Counted from the stretch's first letter, positions 51,529 to 60,454 are shown. The stretch is 64,000 nt of DNA from Sphingomonas vulcanisoli (GCF_011761305.1 NZ_JAAOZC010000001.1:496001-560000), one strand, 5' to 3'. Made by a program: numbers and translations. The notes: generated by a model from the sequence alone, not told the origin.

Positions 51529-53195
51529 TCCTATTTTCCGGATCAGCTCAAGCCCGCCGCGCCCCACCGCCCCCCGAAATTCCCCTCGCCGAACAGGGTC
51601 TGGTGGATAACGTCAACGGCTACACGATCGACTCGTCCGGCCAGCTCGATCATTTCACCGGCCTGCTGATCGATCGCCAGGGCAAGGTCGCCAAGCTCCT
51701 CCACGAAGGCGACGCCCGGCCGCAACGCCCCGATTTCCGCCTCGATGGCCAGCACAAAACATTGCTCCCCGGCCTGTTCGATGCGCACGGCCATATCTCG
51801 GACCTCGGGCTTCAGGCGCTCAGCCTCGATCTCACCGGCACCACCAGCCTCGCCGACGCGCAATCGAAGCTCGCCGCCTATAGCCAGCGCAACACCAAGA
51901 CCGCGTGGATCCGTGGCGGCGGCTGGAATCAGGAGCTGTGGAAGCTCGGCCGCTATCCCACCGCCGCCGATCTCGATGCCGCGGTCAGGGATCGCCCTGT
52001 GCTGCTGGAGCGTGTCGATGGTCATGCCGTGCTCGCCAATTCGGCGGCGATGGCGGCGGCGGGGATCAGCGCGAAGACCCCCAACCCCACCGATGGCCGC
52101 ATCGAGCGCGACGCCAAGGGCAACCCCACCGGCCTGTTCATCGATGGCGCGCGCCGCCTGATCGAGCGTGCCGCGCCGCCGATCCTGCCGCGCGAGCGCG
52201 ACGAGGCCTTTGCCAAGGCGCAGGACATCCTGCTCTCGGATGGCGTCACCGCCACCTGCGACATGACCACCACGGTCGAGGATTGGGAGGCGATGCGCCG
52301 CGCCGGCGATCTCGGCCGTCTGCAAATTCGCGTCGTCAGCTATGCCAAGGGGCTCGAGCCTCTGCTTGCCATCGCCGGCAGCGGGCCGACGCCGTGGCTT
52401 TATGGCGGGCATCTGCGCATGGTCGGCGTCAAATTCTTCGCCGATGGCGCGCTGGGTTCGCGCGGCGCGTGGCTCAAGGCGCCCTATGCCGACGCCCCCG
52501 GCCAGCGCGGCACGCCCTTCCACGGCGATACCGAGCTCAAGAACCTCATGAGCCGCGCCGCGATGGACGATTTCCAGATCGCCGTCCACGCGATCGGTGA
52601 CGCCGCCAACGCGCAGGTGCTGGACGCGATCGAGGAGCTTTCGGGCACCTACAAGGGCGATCGCCGCTGGCGGATCGAACATGCCCAGATCGTCGATCCC
52701 AAGGATCTGCCGCGCTTCGCCAAATATGGCACGATCGCCTCGATGCAGCCGACCCACGCGACCAGCGATCACGTCATGGCGGTCGCCCGGCTCGGGCCCG
52801 GGCGGTTGGTCGGCGCTTATGCCTGGAAGACGATGCTGGATGAGCACGTCCCGCTGGCGTTCGGCAGCGATTATCCGGTCGAAAGCCCGAACCCCTTTCC
52901 CGGCATGGCCGATGCGGTGACGCGGCAGGACGACCACGGCGATCCCCCTGGCGGCTTCACGCCCGATCAGCGCATCACGCTCCAACAGGCCTTCGCCGCC
53001 TTCACAACCGGCGCGGCCTACGCCGCCAAGGCCGAAGACCGCCTCGGCACGCTGGAGCCGGGGCATATGGCGGACTTCATCCTCCTCGACCGCGATCCCT
53101 TTCAAGTGGACCCGCAGGCCTTGCGCGGGACCAAAGTGCTGGAGACCTGGATCGGCGGGCAGAGGGCGTGGGTGCGGAAGGATTCGCAGCGTTAG
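51450..53195 (+). CDS. Amidohydrolase, YtcJ-like, exported (start uncertain)
   Basis: About 581 residues. Zn-dependent hydrolase of the YtcJ group of the amidohydrolase superfamily. FDAHGHISDLG has the first His-x-His pair, KFFADGALGSRGAW the central metal/substrate region, VHAIGDAAN a further His, RIEHAQIV another, and AFGSDYPVE the final Asp. The Ala-rich segment GTLAGALLFSGSAQA looks like the end of a signal peptide. The likely start codons (TTG 51438, GTG 51450) lie inside the repeat at 51415-51528, so the native 5' end has probably been altered or the repeat now supplies it. Substrate unknown. Confidence 0.82.
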   Translation: MLRFAVIAPAFGHPAKYYFAGTLAGALLFSGSAQARRAPPPPEIPLAEQGLVDNVNGYTIDSSGQLDHFTGLLIDRQGKVAKLLHEGDARPQRPDFRLDGQHKTLLPGLFDAHGHISDLGLQALSLDLTGTTSLADAQSKLAAYSQRNTKTAWIRGGGWNQELWKLGRYPTAADLDAAVRDRPVLLERVDGHAVLANSAAMAAAGISAKTPNPTDGRIERDAKGNPTGLFIDGARRLIERAAPPILPRERDEAFAKAQDILLSDGVTATCDMTTTVEDWEAMRRAGDLGRLQIRVVSYAKGLEPLLAIAGSGPTPWLYGGHLRMVGVKFFADGALGSRGAWLKAPYADAPGQRGTPFHGDTELKNLMSRAAMDDFQIAVHAIGDAANAQVLDAIEELSGTYKGDRRWRIEHAQIVDPKDLPRFAKYGTIASMQPTHATSDHVMAVARLGPGRLVGAYAWKTMLDEHVPLAFGSDYPVESPNPFPGMADAVTRQDDHGDPPGGFTPDQRITLQQAFAAFTTGAAYAAKAEDRLGTLEPGHMADFILLDRDPFQVDPQALRGTKVLETWIGGQRAWVRKDSQR

Positions 53196-53238
53196 CTCCT
53201 AGCCGAGGTGTCCCGCCGCTTGGTGCCTGGGGCGATGG

Positions 53239-53679
53239 TCATGCACCATGTCCTCCCCCGCCAGGGGGAGGTGGCGCCGAAGGCGACGGAGGGGGAGGAC
53301 AGCGGTATCTCGGCGATTCTGCACTGCGCTCAACGGCCACCGCCATGATTCCAACCAAAACGCCATCCAAGTTCGTCAATATGTCGGAGGCGGAATAGCG
53401 GAGGACCATCAACCCCTGCGACGCCAGCCACCCATCGCGCTGCGCGTCCCTCTGAGGCCGATCGCCGAAATCATGCGCCTCACCGTCGACCTCGATTACC
53501 AACTGCGCCGGCGCACAATAGAAATCCAGAATATAATATCCTGCCGCATGTTGACGGCGGAACCGCAAACTCGCGGGGTTGCGCCGCAACGCCATCCAGA
53601 GCGCGATTTCGGGCGGTGTCATCTCACGCCGAAGTCGCCCGGCTAACGCGCGGGCATTGTTCGAGCCTGTTAGGCGCAT
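53239..53679 (-). CDS. DUF559 endonuclease-like protein, encoded inside a hairpin repeat
   Basis: 146 residues. DUF559 belongs to the PD-(D/E)XK nuclease superfamily and is related to Vsr-type very-short-patch endonucleases. Motifs: REMTPPEIALWMALRR, FRRQHAAGYYILDFYC with the Asp (about residue 52), LVIEVDGEAHD with the Glu-x-Asp, and RDGWLASQGLMVLRYSASDIL. The last 20 codons (PPPPSPSAPPPPGGGGHGA) are read from the left repeat half (53251-53300). The gene starts 5 bp from the right half. Cutting or nicking of the repeat or its target is possible but unproven. Confidence 0.88.
   Translation of the reverse strand: MRLTGSNNARALAGRLRREMTPPEIALWMALRRNPASLRFRRQHAAGYYILDFYCAPAQLVIEVDGEAHDFGDRPQRDAQRDGWLASQGLMVLRYSASDILTNLDGVLVGIMAVAVERSAESPRYRCPPPPSPSAPPPPGGGGHGA
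53251..53300. repeat. Left half of the CCTCCCC repeat
   Basis: TCCTCCCCCGCCAGGGGGAGG, then TGGCGCCGAAGGCGACGG and AGGGGGAGGAC. It differs from the left half at 48963 by only a few bases, two of them compensatory in the inner stem (CTCC/GGAG becomes CGCC/GGCG). Confidence 0.92.
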
Positions 53680-53684
53680 CGCCG

Positions 53685-53737
53685 TCCTCCCCCTCCGTCA
53701 CGCTGGCGCGTGCCACCTCCCCCTGGCGGGGGAGGAT
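53685..53737. repeat. Right half of the CCTCCCC repeat
   Basis: TCCTCCCCCTCCGTCACGCT, then GGCGCGTGCCACCTCCCCCT and GGCGGGGGAGGAT. It is the inverted counterpart of the left half and ends 2 bp before the dsbD stop codon. Confidence 0.92.
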
Positions 53738-53739
53738 TT

Positions 53740-55785
53740 TCAAGCCAATCCCGCCAGCAATCCCGGCGTCAGCACCTGTGGCAATTCCCTCGGTTCGCCG
53801 CCGCCCGCAGGATAGAAGAGATAGAAGGGCACCCCCGATCGCCCGTGCGCGGCGAGGAAGCGGGTGATGGTGGGGTCGCCGCGGGTCCAGTCGCCGACCA
53901 TCACGGCGACTTTCTTGGCGGCGAAGGCCTGGGTGACTTCGGATCGTTCGATCGCGGTCTTCTCATTGACTTTACAGGTCAGGCACCAGTCCGCTGTAAA
54001 GTATAGCAAAATAGGCCGCCCCTCCTGCCGCAAGGAGGCGAGGCGGGTTTCGTTGAAAGGTATGTTGCCGCCTTCCGCTACGGTCGCGGCTTGCGTCGGC
54101 CCGGCTTGCGGGACGAGGGCGACGAGCAGCCCCGCGACGATCAGCGCGGGCGCCACCGGCCACCAAGCACCCGGCTTCATCGCGGACTGCCGCCGGCCGA
54201 CCCACCACAGGCCCAGCGCCAGCAGCAGCGCAGCGAGCAGGCCGATCGTCATGCCGTCCACCGCCGATTGCCGCCCCAGCACCCAGGCAAGGCCGAGCCC
54301 GGTCAGCAGCATCGGCACCGATAGGATGCGCCTGAGCGTATCCATCCACGCGCCGGGCTTCGGCAGCGCGCGGCGCAGCGCGGGGATGAAACCGAGCGCC
54401 AGGAAGGGCAGGGCAAGGCCGAGGCCGAGCCCCGCGAACACCGCCAGCCCCTCGGCGACGGGCAGCACCAGCGCCGCACCCAGGGCGATGCCGAGGAACG
54501 GTCCGGCGCAGGGCGTTGCGACGAAGGCGGCGAGCGCGCCCGTCCAGAAGGCGCCGCCGACGCCGCCCTGCTGTGCCAGCCCGCTGCCCGTCGAGATCAC
54601 CGGCAGCTCGAACAACCCGGCCAGATTGAGCCCGATCGCCAAAACCAGCAGCATCAGCCCGGCGATCACCTTCGGGTTCTGCAGCTGGAACGCCCAGCCC
54701 ACGCTGCTTCCCGCCGCGCGCAGCGCGAGGATCGCCACGCCGAGCGCGAGGCAGACCAGCACCACGCCCGCCGTATAGGCCAGCGCCTCCGATCGGGCAT
54801 GGCTCTCCGTGCCCCCGGCGCGGGCGAGGCTCAGCGCCTTCAAACTGAGGATCGGGAAAACGCAGGGCATGATGTTGAGCAGCAGTCCGCCGAGCAGCGC
54901 GCCGCCCATCGCGAGCAGGAAGCCGCCCGCGCCATCGCCGCCCGATCGGCCCGCAGCGCCCGCGCCCGCCACGGCGGCGGCTACCTTGCCCGGCGTCGCG
55001 GTGAAGGACACGCCGCTGTCCGGCCCGATCTTGAGCACGCCGTCCAGCGTATCGAACTTGCCCGCCTGCGCATGCAGCGCGGTCTCGATCACGATCCGAT
55101 CGCCATCGCGCGTGATCGTCTGCGGCGCGGCATAGTCGATCGTCTTGTCGGTGGCGGGGAAGAGATAGGGCTTATCCACCCCGGCGGCCGCGGGCAGGGG
55201 CAGCGCGATCCGGATGCGCTTGCCCGTCACTTCATAATGGCCGGGCGCGCCCAGCGGACGCGGCAGTGCCGCGCGCCATCTATCGAAATCGGCCACCCGC
55301 GCGGGATCGGGCGCGCCGTCGCCCACCGTCAGCGTGATGGCCAGCGTCGCCGTTTCGGGCACGCAGGTCGAAGGGTTGCACGCCAGCCAATCGAGCTTGA
55401 CGCTGATCGGCAGCTTGGTTCCCGGTGCGAGCCCGGCGGGCACGTCCACCGTGACCAGCTCGCCATAATCGGCCTCGTAGACATAGTTCATCAGGCCCGA
55501 GAGCAGCAGGGTGCCCGGCACCGGATATTGGATCGGCCCGAAGACGAGGCCCTTGGGCGCCTCCCACGCGACGCGCGTCTCCAGGCCCGCATCGCCAGGA
55601 TTCTTCCAATAGCCGTGCCAGGTCGGCGCCGGGTGCATCGCGAAGGCGAGCGTCGTCCGCGCGCCGGCCTTGGGCGTCAGGCTCTCGGCGACCAGGGTCG
55701 GCGTGATGTGGTTGGCCGCGCCCAGCGATTCGGCGGCCGCGGGTGCTGCCATGAGCAGGGCGAGGAGCAGACGGATAAAAGCCAT
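53740..55785 (-). CDS. dsbD: Thiol:disulfide interchange protein DsbD
   Basis: 681 residues from ATG 55785 (signal peptide AFIRLLLALLMAAPAAA). Moves reducing power from cytoplasmic thioredoxin to the periplasm. The N-terminal DsbD-alpha-like domain has a Cys pair (LACNPSTCVPE). Eight membrane helices in the middle carry NIMPCVFPILSLK and FVATPCAGPFLG, one Cys each. The C-terminal thioredoxin domain has TADWCLTCKVNE (CxxC). Partners in cytochrome c maturation or disulfide repair are expected but not encoded here. The frame upstream of 55785 is not signal-like. Confidence 0.94.
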   Translation of the reverse strand: MAFIRLLLALLMAAPAAAESLGAANHITPTLVAESLTPKAGARTTLAFAMHPAPTWHGYWKNPGDAGLETRVAWEAPKGLVFGPIQYPVPGTLLLSGLMNYVYEADYGELVTVDVPAGLAPGTKLPISVKLDWLACNPSTCVPETATLAITLTVGDGAPDPARVADFDRWRAALPRPLGAPGHYEVTGKRIRIALPLPAAAGVDKPYLFPATDKTIDYAAPQTITRDGDRIVIETALHAQAGKFDTLDGVLKIGPDSGVSFTATPGKVAAAVAGAGAAGRSGGDGAGGFLLAMGGALLGGLLLNIMPCVFPILSLKALSLARAGGTESHARSEALAYTAGVVLVCLALGVAILALRAAGSSVGWAFQLQNPKVIAGLMLLVLAIGLNLAGLFELPVISTGSGLAQQGGVGGAFWTGALAAFVATPCAGPFLGIALGAALVLPVAEGLAVFAGLGLGLALPFLALGFIPALRRALPKPGAWMDTLRRILSVPMLLTGLGLAWVLGRQSAVDGMTIGLLAALLLALGLWWVGRRQSAMKPGAWWPVAPALIVAGLLVALVPQAGPTQAATVAEGGNIPFNETRLASLRQEGRPILLYFTADWCLTCKVNEKTAIERSEVTQAFAAKKVAVMVGDWTRGDPTITRFLAAHGRSGVPFYLFYPAGGGEPRELPQVLTPGLLAGLA

Positions 55786-55970
55786 GCCCGGCCGCGTAGC
55801 ACGGCGCGGGGCAAGTCCGAAGAATGGCGTGGGCATATCGTCCTTACTCTCGGCCGAGGGGGGACAAAGCAGGTATGCCGTCGAATCCCACTTTTCACCC
55901 TCAATCTTCGCGCCGGGGCAATTTTGTGGGATCGATTGACAGCCGCGCGTTGCCGAGCCAGCGGGCGGCC

Positions 55971-57269
55971 ATGTCCCTGCCGCGCTTCGCCCTGATCCTC
56001 GCCGCGCTCGCCGCGATGCCTGCGCGGGCCGAAGAGCAGAGCTGGGCGATCCATGGCCAGGCGACGGTCGTGCTGCAGGGCACGCCCGGCTTCCACGATC
56101 CCTATCAGGGCGCCAACAGCCTCACGCCCGATCAGCGCAAGGAAACCTTCGACGCCACCGCCTATATCGGCCTGCGCGGCTGGAAGGGGCTGGAACTGGG
56201 GGTGAACCCCGAGATCGATCAGGGCTTCGGGCTTTCCGATACGCTGGGCGTCGCCGGCTTCCCGAGTGCCGAGGCCTATAAGGTCGGCAAGAAGCATCCG
56301 TACTTTCGGCTGCAAAGGGCGTTCCTGCGCCAGACGATCGATCTTGGTGGTGACGATCAGGCGCTGGAAAGCGCCGTCAACCAGCTCGGCGGCCACCGCA
56401 CCACCGATGCGCTGATCGTCACGATCGGCAAGTTCGGTGTCAACGATGTGTTCGATACCAACAAATATGCCCATGATGCCCGACACGACGTACTCAACTG
56501 GGCGCTCGTCGACGCCGGCAGCTTCGATTACGCCGCCGATGCCTGGGGCTATTCGACCGGCGCCTCGGCCGAACTCTACCGGGGCGACTGGACGCTGCGG
56601 CTGGGCGGCTTCAACCTCTCAAAAATCCCCAATGGCGAGGTACTCGAGCGCGGTTTCGGTCAGTATCAGATCGATGCCGAGGTGGAGCATCGCCATAAGA
56701 TCGGCGGGCGCGATGGTGCGATGCGTGTCACCATCTTCCGCAACCGGGGCCAGTTTGGCCGCTTCGACGATGCGCTGGCGCTGGCGGCGATAACGGGCGC
56801 GGCGCCCGATACATCGCTGGTGCGGCGGCGGATGACGCGGGTGGGCGTCTCTCTCAATCTCGAGCAGGCGGTGAGCGATGCGATCGGTATATTTGCCCGC
56901 GCGGGCATCAACGATGGCGCGATCGAGCCCTATGATTTCACCGACGTCGATCGCACCGTCTCGGCGGGCGCGGCGATCGACGGCAAGGGCTGGGGCCGGG
57001 CGGGCGATACGATCGGCATCGCCTTCGTCGTCAACGGCATCGCGGCCGCGCACCAGCGCTATCTCGCGGCCGGCGGCACCGGCGTGCTGGTTGGTGACGG
57101 CAAGCTGCCGCATCCCGGCGCGGAGGCGATCGGCGAAGCTTATTATGCCTGGAAGCCGCTGAAGCCGATCGCGGTGACGCTGGATTATCAGCTGATCGGC
57201 AATCCGGGCTACAACCGCGATCGCGGGCCGGCCAATATCTTTGCGCTGCGGCTGCATGGCGAATTCTGA
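55971..57269 (+). CDS. Carbohydrate-selective porin, OprB family
   Basis: 432 residues from ATG 55971 (signal peptide MSLPRFALILAALAAMPARA). The mature part begins WAIHGQATVVLQGTPGFHDPY and has DATAYIGLRGWKGLELGVNPE, KFGVNDVFDTNKYAHDAR and repeated beta strands with alternating aromatic and polar residues, ending FALRLHGEF with a terminal Phe. It should be a 16-strand sugar porin of the outer membrane. The frame is open to 55824, but that part overlaps the dsbD promoter. The FAD-oxidoreductase gene follows after 9 bp. Confidence 0.9.
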   Translation: MSLPRFALILAALAAMPARAEEQSWAIHGQATVVLQGTPGFHDPYQGANSLTPDQRKETFDATAYIGLRGWKGLELGVNPEIDQGFGLSDTLGVAGFPSAEAYKVGKKHPYFRLQRAFLRQTIDLGGDDQALESAVNQLGGHRTTDALIVTIGKFGVNDVFDTNKYAHDARHDVLNWALVDAGSFDYAADAWGYSTGASAELYRGDWTLRLGGFNLSKIPNGEVLERGFGQYQIDAEVEHRHKIGGRDGAMRVTIFRNRGQFGRFDDALALAAITGAAPDTSLVRRRMTRVGVSLNLEQAVSDAIGIFARAGINDGAIEPYDFTDVDRTVSAGAAIDGKGWGRAGDTIGIAFVVNGIAAAHQRYLAAGGTGVLVGDGKLPHPGAEAIGEAYYAWKPLKPIAVTLDYQLIGNPGYNRDRGPANIFALRLHGEF

Positions 57270-57278
57270 GAGGGAAAT

Positions 57279-58502
57279 ATGAATTTCGACGTCCTGATCG
57301 TGGGGGCCGGCCATGGCGGCGCGCAGGCAGCGATCGCGCTGCGCCAAGCCAAATATGAAGGCACGATCGCGATGATCGGCGACGAGCCCGAGCTGCCCTA
57401 CGAACGACCGCCGCTGAGCAAGGAATATCTCGCCGGCGACAAGAGCTTCGAGCGGATCATGATCCGCCCCGCCGCTTTCTGGGTGGAGCGCAAGATCACC
57501 ACCCTGCTCGGCAAGCGCGTCGTCGCGGTCGATGCCGAGGCGAAGCTGGTCCGCACGGCCGAGGGCGAGGAGATCGGCTATGGCGCGCTCGTCTGGGCGA
57601 CCGGCGGCCCGCCGCGCGAATTGCCGGGCGAGGATCACAGCGTCTTCGGCCTCCACACCGTCCGCACCCGCGCGGACGCCGATCGCATGATGGCCGAACT
57701 GCCGGAGGTTAGCTGCGCGGTGGTGATCGGCGGCGGCTATATCGGGCTGGAGGCGGCCGCCGTGCTCGCCAAGTTCGGCAAGCATGTCACCGTGCTGGAG
57801 GCGCAGGATCGCGTCCTGGCCCGTGTTGCCGGTGAGGCGCTATCCCGCTTTTACGAAGCCGAGCATCGCGCGCACGGTGTCGATGTACGGGTGGAGGCGA
57901 AGGTCGATCGGATCGTCAACGAGACCGGCCGCGTCACCGGCGTACGCCTCCACGATGGTGAGGTGCTCCCGTGCGAGATGGTGATCGTCGGTATCGGCAT
58001 CATTCCCGCGGTCGAGCCGCTGATCGCGGTGGGCGCGGCGGGGGGCAACGGCGTCAAGGTCGATCGCCAGTGCCGCACCAGCCTGCCCAACATCTATGCG
58101 ATCGGCGATTGCGCGCTGCATGTGAATGACTTTGCTGATGGCGCCGAGATGCGCGTCGAATCGGTGCAGAATGCCAACGATCAGGCCAATGTCGTCGCCA
58201 AGGTGATTACGGGCGCGCCGGTCGATTATCATGCCGTGCCCTGGTTCTGGTCCAACCAATATGATCTGCGGCTGCAGACTGTCGGGCTGTCGGTGGGCTA
58301 CGATCAGGCGATCACGCGCGGCGATCCGGCGGCGCGGAGCTTCTCGGTGGTCTATCTCAAGCAGGGCAAGGTCATCGCGCTCGATTGCGTCAACGCGACC
58401 AAGGATTATGTCCAGGGCAGGGCGCTCGTGGTGGATGGGGCGAGGCCGGATGTGGCGCGGCTGGCCGATGCTTCGGTGCCCTTGAAGGAAGTGATGGCTT
58501 AA
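57279..58502 (+). CDS. FAD-dependent NAD(P)H:ferredoxin reductase-type oxidoreductase
   Basis: 407 residues of the putidaredoxin/rhodocoxin reductase group. N-terminal FAD Rossmann motif [30 protein letters not shown] is characteristic; the second Rossmann motif for NAD(P)H is [17 protein letters not shown]. The second FAD motif is YAIGDCALH, and the C-terminal dimer domain includes [15 protein letters not shown]. It should reduce a ferredoxin feeding a cytochrome P450 or ring hydroxylase, none of which is adjacent. Start ATG 57279 follows GAGAGGGAAAT. Confidence 0.93.
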   Translation: MNFDVLIVGAGHGGAQAAIALRQAKYEGTIAMIGDEPELPYERPPLSKEYLAGDKSFERIMIRPAAFWVERKITTLLGKRVVAVDAEAKLVRTAEGEEIGYGALVWATGGPPRELPGEDHSVFGLHTVRTRADADRMMAELPEVSCAVVIGGGYIGLEAAAVLAKFGKHVTVLEAQDRVLARVAGEALSRFYEAEHRAHGVDVRVEAKVDRIVNETGRVTGVRLHDGEVLPCEMVIVGIGIIPAVEPLIAVGAAGGNGVKVDRQCRTSLPNIYAIGDCALHVNDFADGAEMRVESVQNANDQANVVAKVITGAPVDYHAVPWFWSNQYDLRLQTVGLSVGYDQAITRGDPAARSFSVVYLKQGKVIALDCVNATKDYVQGRALVVDGARPDVARLADASVPLKEVMA

Positions 58503-58504
58503 AT

Positions 58505-58530
58505 CCCTCTCCCGCTTTCGCGGGAGAGGG
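58505..58530. terminator. Hairpin between convergent genes
   Basis: CCCTCTCCCG-CTTTCG-CGGGAGAGGG: a 10-bp stem 2 bp after the oxidoreductase stop and 8 bp before the end of the convergent gene. No T-run follows. It is related in style to the scattered CCCTCTCCCG repeats of sphingomonads. Confidence 0.55.
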
Positions 58531-58538
58531 CTCAAAAG

Positions 58539-59474
58539 CTAGCGCACCGCCCCCTTCACAATCAGCCGTGGCAGCAACGCCATCGCCCCCAAAATCGGGA
58601 ACCGCCGCTGCCAGGGCTTGATCGCCACCGGCTGCCCCGAATGGCGGCTGATCTTCCACGCCAGATAATCGATCCCGCCCGCATAAGTCGCACTCGCCTT
58701 GGCCAGCCGCGCCAGCGTGAGCGCCTTGCCCTCGCGCCGCCGCCGCCGCCAATCCCGCACGCCCTGCTTGCGTTCGGAATCGGAAAGCGGGCGATCGAAG
58801 GTCAGGTGATCGTCGTTGACATGCGCCGCGATCCCCGCCGAGGCGAGCGCGGGCAAAGTGAAGCGGCGGTAGCGGTCCGGATCGGCATCGACGACCGATG
58901 TGGCGCGCCCCTTGCGCTCGGCGCGCAGCTCCGCCGAATAGGTCAGCGCGAACGCCTGCCGCCACATGTCCAGCGGCGCGATCACGTCGGGCAGCGAGGC
59001 GCGGGCGGCACAGAGCAAGGCAGGGGCCGCGTGCGCCACGCCGGTCACGGCGGTCTCGATCGCGCGCTTGTCGGCGCTCCACACCAGGCGCGACGGTTGC
59101 GCGAACCGCGCCCAGACCGAGACGTTGCGCGTCTTTCTAGAGGCCAGCCGGGCGAAGTCCTTCTCGCTCAGCACGGCATATTTGGCGACCAGTCCCTCAT
59201 GCTCGAACGGGAAAACGTTGGGCGGCAGCAAGCGGTTCGCCGCCGCCAGCCAGCGCGGCCCGAAAGCCTGGGAATAGTCACCGACGATCAGGTAGAAATC
59301 GAGCATCAGCCCATCGAGCTGCTGCTCGCGCAGACAGGAGCCATAGAAGAGCACCGCGCGCGCCGTGCGGTGGCGGGAGGCGATCGCCGCCGCCATCGCC
59401 GCAACCTCCGCCAGCACGGGCTGCTGCAGTTCCGCTTCGACCAGCGCCAACAGATCGGCCGTCGGCGCGGCCAT
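58539..59474 (-). CDS. Possible Tam41-like CDP-diacylglycerol synthase (tentative)
   Basis: 311 residues without a usual annotation. The N-terminal part looks like a nucleotidyltransferase: VLFYGSCLRE (42-50) with the Gly-Ser, then LMLDFYLIVGD (56-66) with the acidic pair region, KYAVLS (98-103) and SVWARFAQPSRLVW (119-132). This order recalls mitochondrial Tam41 (YGSG, then D-F-hydrophobic, then KYGV and WxxLY...R..KP). No membrane helix is present, also as in Tam41. It lies 5 bp after a diacylglycerol-kinase gene, whose product phosphatidate would be its substrate. The resemblance is by eye and could be wrong; another nucleotidyltransferase is possible. Confidence 0.5.
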   Translation of the reverse strand: MAAPTADLLALVEAELQQPVLAEVAAMAAAIASRHRTARAVLFYGSCLREQQLDGLMLDFYLIVGDYSQAFGPRWLAAANRLLPPNVFPFEHEGLVAKYAVLSEKDFARLASRKTRNVSVWARFAQPSRLVWSADKRAIETAVTGVAHAAPALLCAARASLPDVIAPLDMWRQAFALTYSAELRAERKGRATSVVDADPDRYRRFTLPALASAGIAAHVNDDHLTFDRPLSDSERKQGVRDWRRRRREGKALTLARLAKASATYAGGIDYLAWKISRHSGQPVAIKPWQRRFPILGAMALLPRLIVKGAVR

Positions 59475-59479
59475 GGCGA

Positions 59480-60454
59480 TCAGGCAGCGAGACGGAGGAA
59501 GGCGAGGGGGCTGGTCTGGCGCAACACGATCGCCTGGCCTTTGCGCGCCTGAAAGATCTCACCATCGAGGATCACGCTGGACCGTTCGCCCTCGATCCGG
59601 ATTTCGTCACCGCGCTCGACCTGCATGCCCGCGACCTTGCCCTTGCCAAGCTTCCCGGACGCCATCGCCAAGGCGGCGCGAACCAGCGACATCGGCTTTT
59701 GATCGACGACCATCAGCTGCAGCGCGCCGAGATTGCCCGTGCCGCCGAGCACATTGGCGCCCATCAGCATCTTCTTGAGCGTGGTGACGATCAGCAGCGA
59801 GAAGACGCCCTGGATCTGGCCTTCGCGGATCAGCGATACCTTCACCGCCGAAGGCTTGGGCGGCAGGAATGCGGCGCGCATCCCGAAGACGAGGCTGAGG
59901 AACAGCGCGAACAAGGTCAGCACATGGCTCAGCCCATTGGAGAGGCCGAGCGGATAGACCTTGTTGCGGCAATAGAGCATCGCATCAGCAAGCCCCGCGC
60001 CGCCCAGGAACATGCCCAGCACCGGCGCGACGCTGTCGTCGCCACTGGACAGCGCGATCAGCTCACGCTGGACGATATGGTCGGTCAATCCATTGCGGGC
60101 GAGTTCGAGCACGCGCTCCAGCGCGACGATCGGATCGCCGACCGCCCCTAGATCGAGCGCGATCAGATTGGTCTTGCCATTGGGCAGCACCGCCACGGGC
60201 GGCGGCGTCTCGCCAAAGCTGCGGCCATGGTAGAGCTGGGTCAGGATGGTCTGGACGGTGCCGTCACCGCCATTGATGACCAGTACCTGCGGGCGGACGC
60301 GCGCGATCGTGCGCAGTGCGGCGCCGATCTGATCGACATCCTCCACCTCATAATGGAAAATCTCGCTGTGCTGGGCGCAGAAGCTGCGGATCCGCGGCAG
60401 GATGGCGCGATTGCCCGTCGACCGCGGATTGGAAAGAAGCGCGACCCTGGTCAT
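59480..60454 (-). CDS. Diacylglycerol kinase family lipid kinase
   Basis: 324 residues from ATG 60454. DAGK catalytic domain at 1-130: LLSNPRSTGNR, INGGDGTVQTILTQL (61-66 NGGDGT ATP motif) and VAVLPNGKTNLIAL, where the usual PxGTxN is PNGKTN. A later beta-rich domain ends in the family LDGEIF segment. It phosphorylates diacylglycerol or a related lipid. The start overlaps the DUF2141 gene by ATGA, and a Tam41-like gene follows after 5 bp. The Gly-Lys in place of Gly-Thr is unusual. Confidence 0.87.
   Translation of the reverse strand: MTRVALLSNPRSTGNRAILPRIRSFCAQHSEIFHYEVEDVDQIGAALRTIARVRPQVLVINGGDGTVQTILTQLYHGRSFGETPPPVAVLPNGKTNLIALDLGAVGDPIVALERVLELARNGLTDHIVQRELIALSSGDDSVAPVLGMFLGGAGLADAMLYCRNKVYPLGLSNGLSHVLTLFALFLSLVFGMRAAFLPPKPSAVKVSLIREGQIQGVFSLLIVTTLKKMLMGANVLGGTGNLGALQLMVVDQKPMSLVRAALAMASGKLGKGKVAGMQVERGDEIRIEGERSSVILDGEIFQARKGQAIVLRQTSPLAFLRLAA

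Larger units (their letters stand above)
53239..53737. mobile_element. Candidate DUF559-carrying repeat element
   Basis: Repeat halves at 53251-53300 and 53685-53737 enclose the DUF559 gene in the place of the 24-27 bp spacer of the non-coding copies at 48963 and 50377. The right end lies 2 bp from the dsbD stop codon. No target-site duplication is obvious. Movement is inferred from the copy pattern only. Confidence 0.55.

Noticed and set aside
51543-53105. 520-codon open frame on the minus strand
   Set aside because: Antisense to the amidohydrolase, which carries the metal-binding motifs.
48963-53737. CRISPR array
   Set aside because: Repeats are inverted, few, of unequal spacing and without uniform spacers or cas genes.
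54799-55995. 398-codon open frame on the plus strand
   Set aside because: Antisense to dsbD and overlapping the porin start; no ribosome site or domain.
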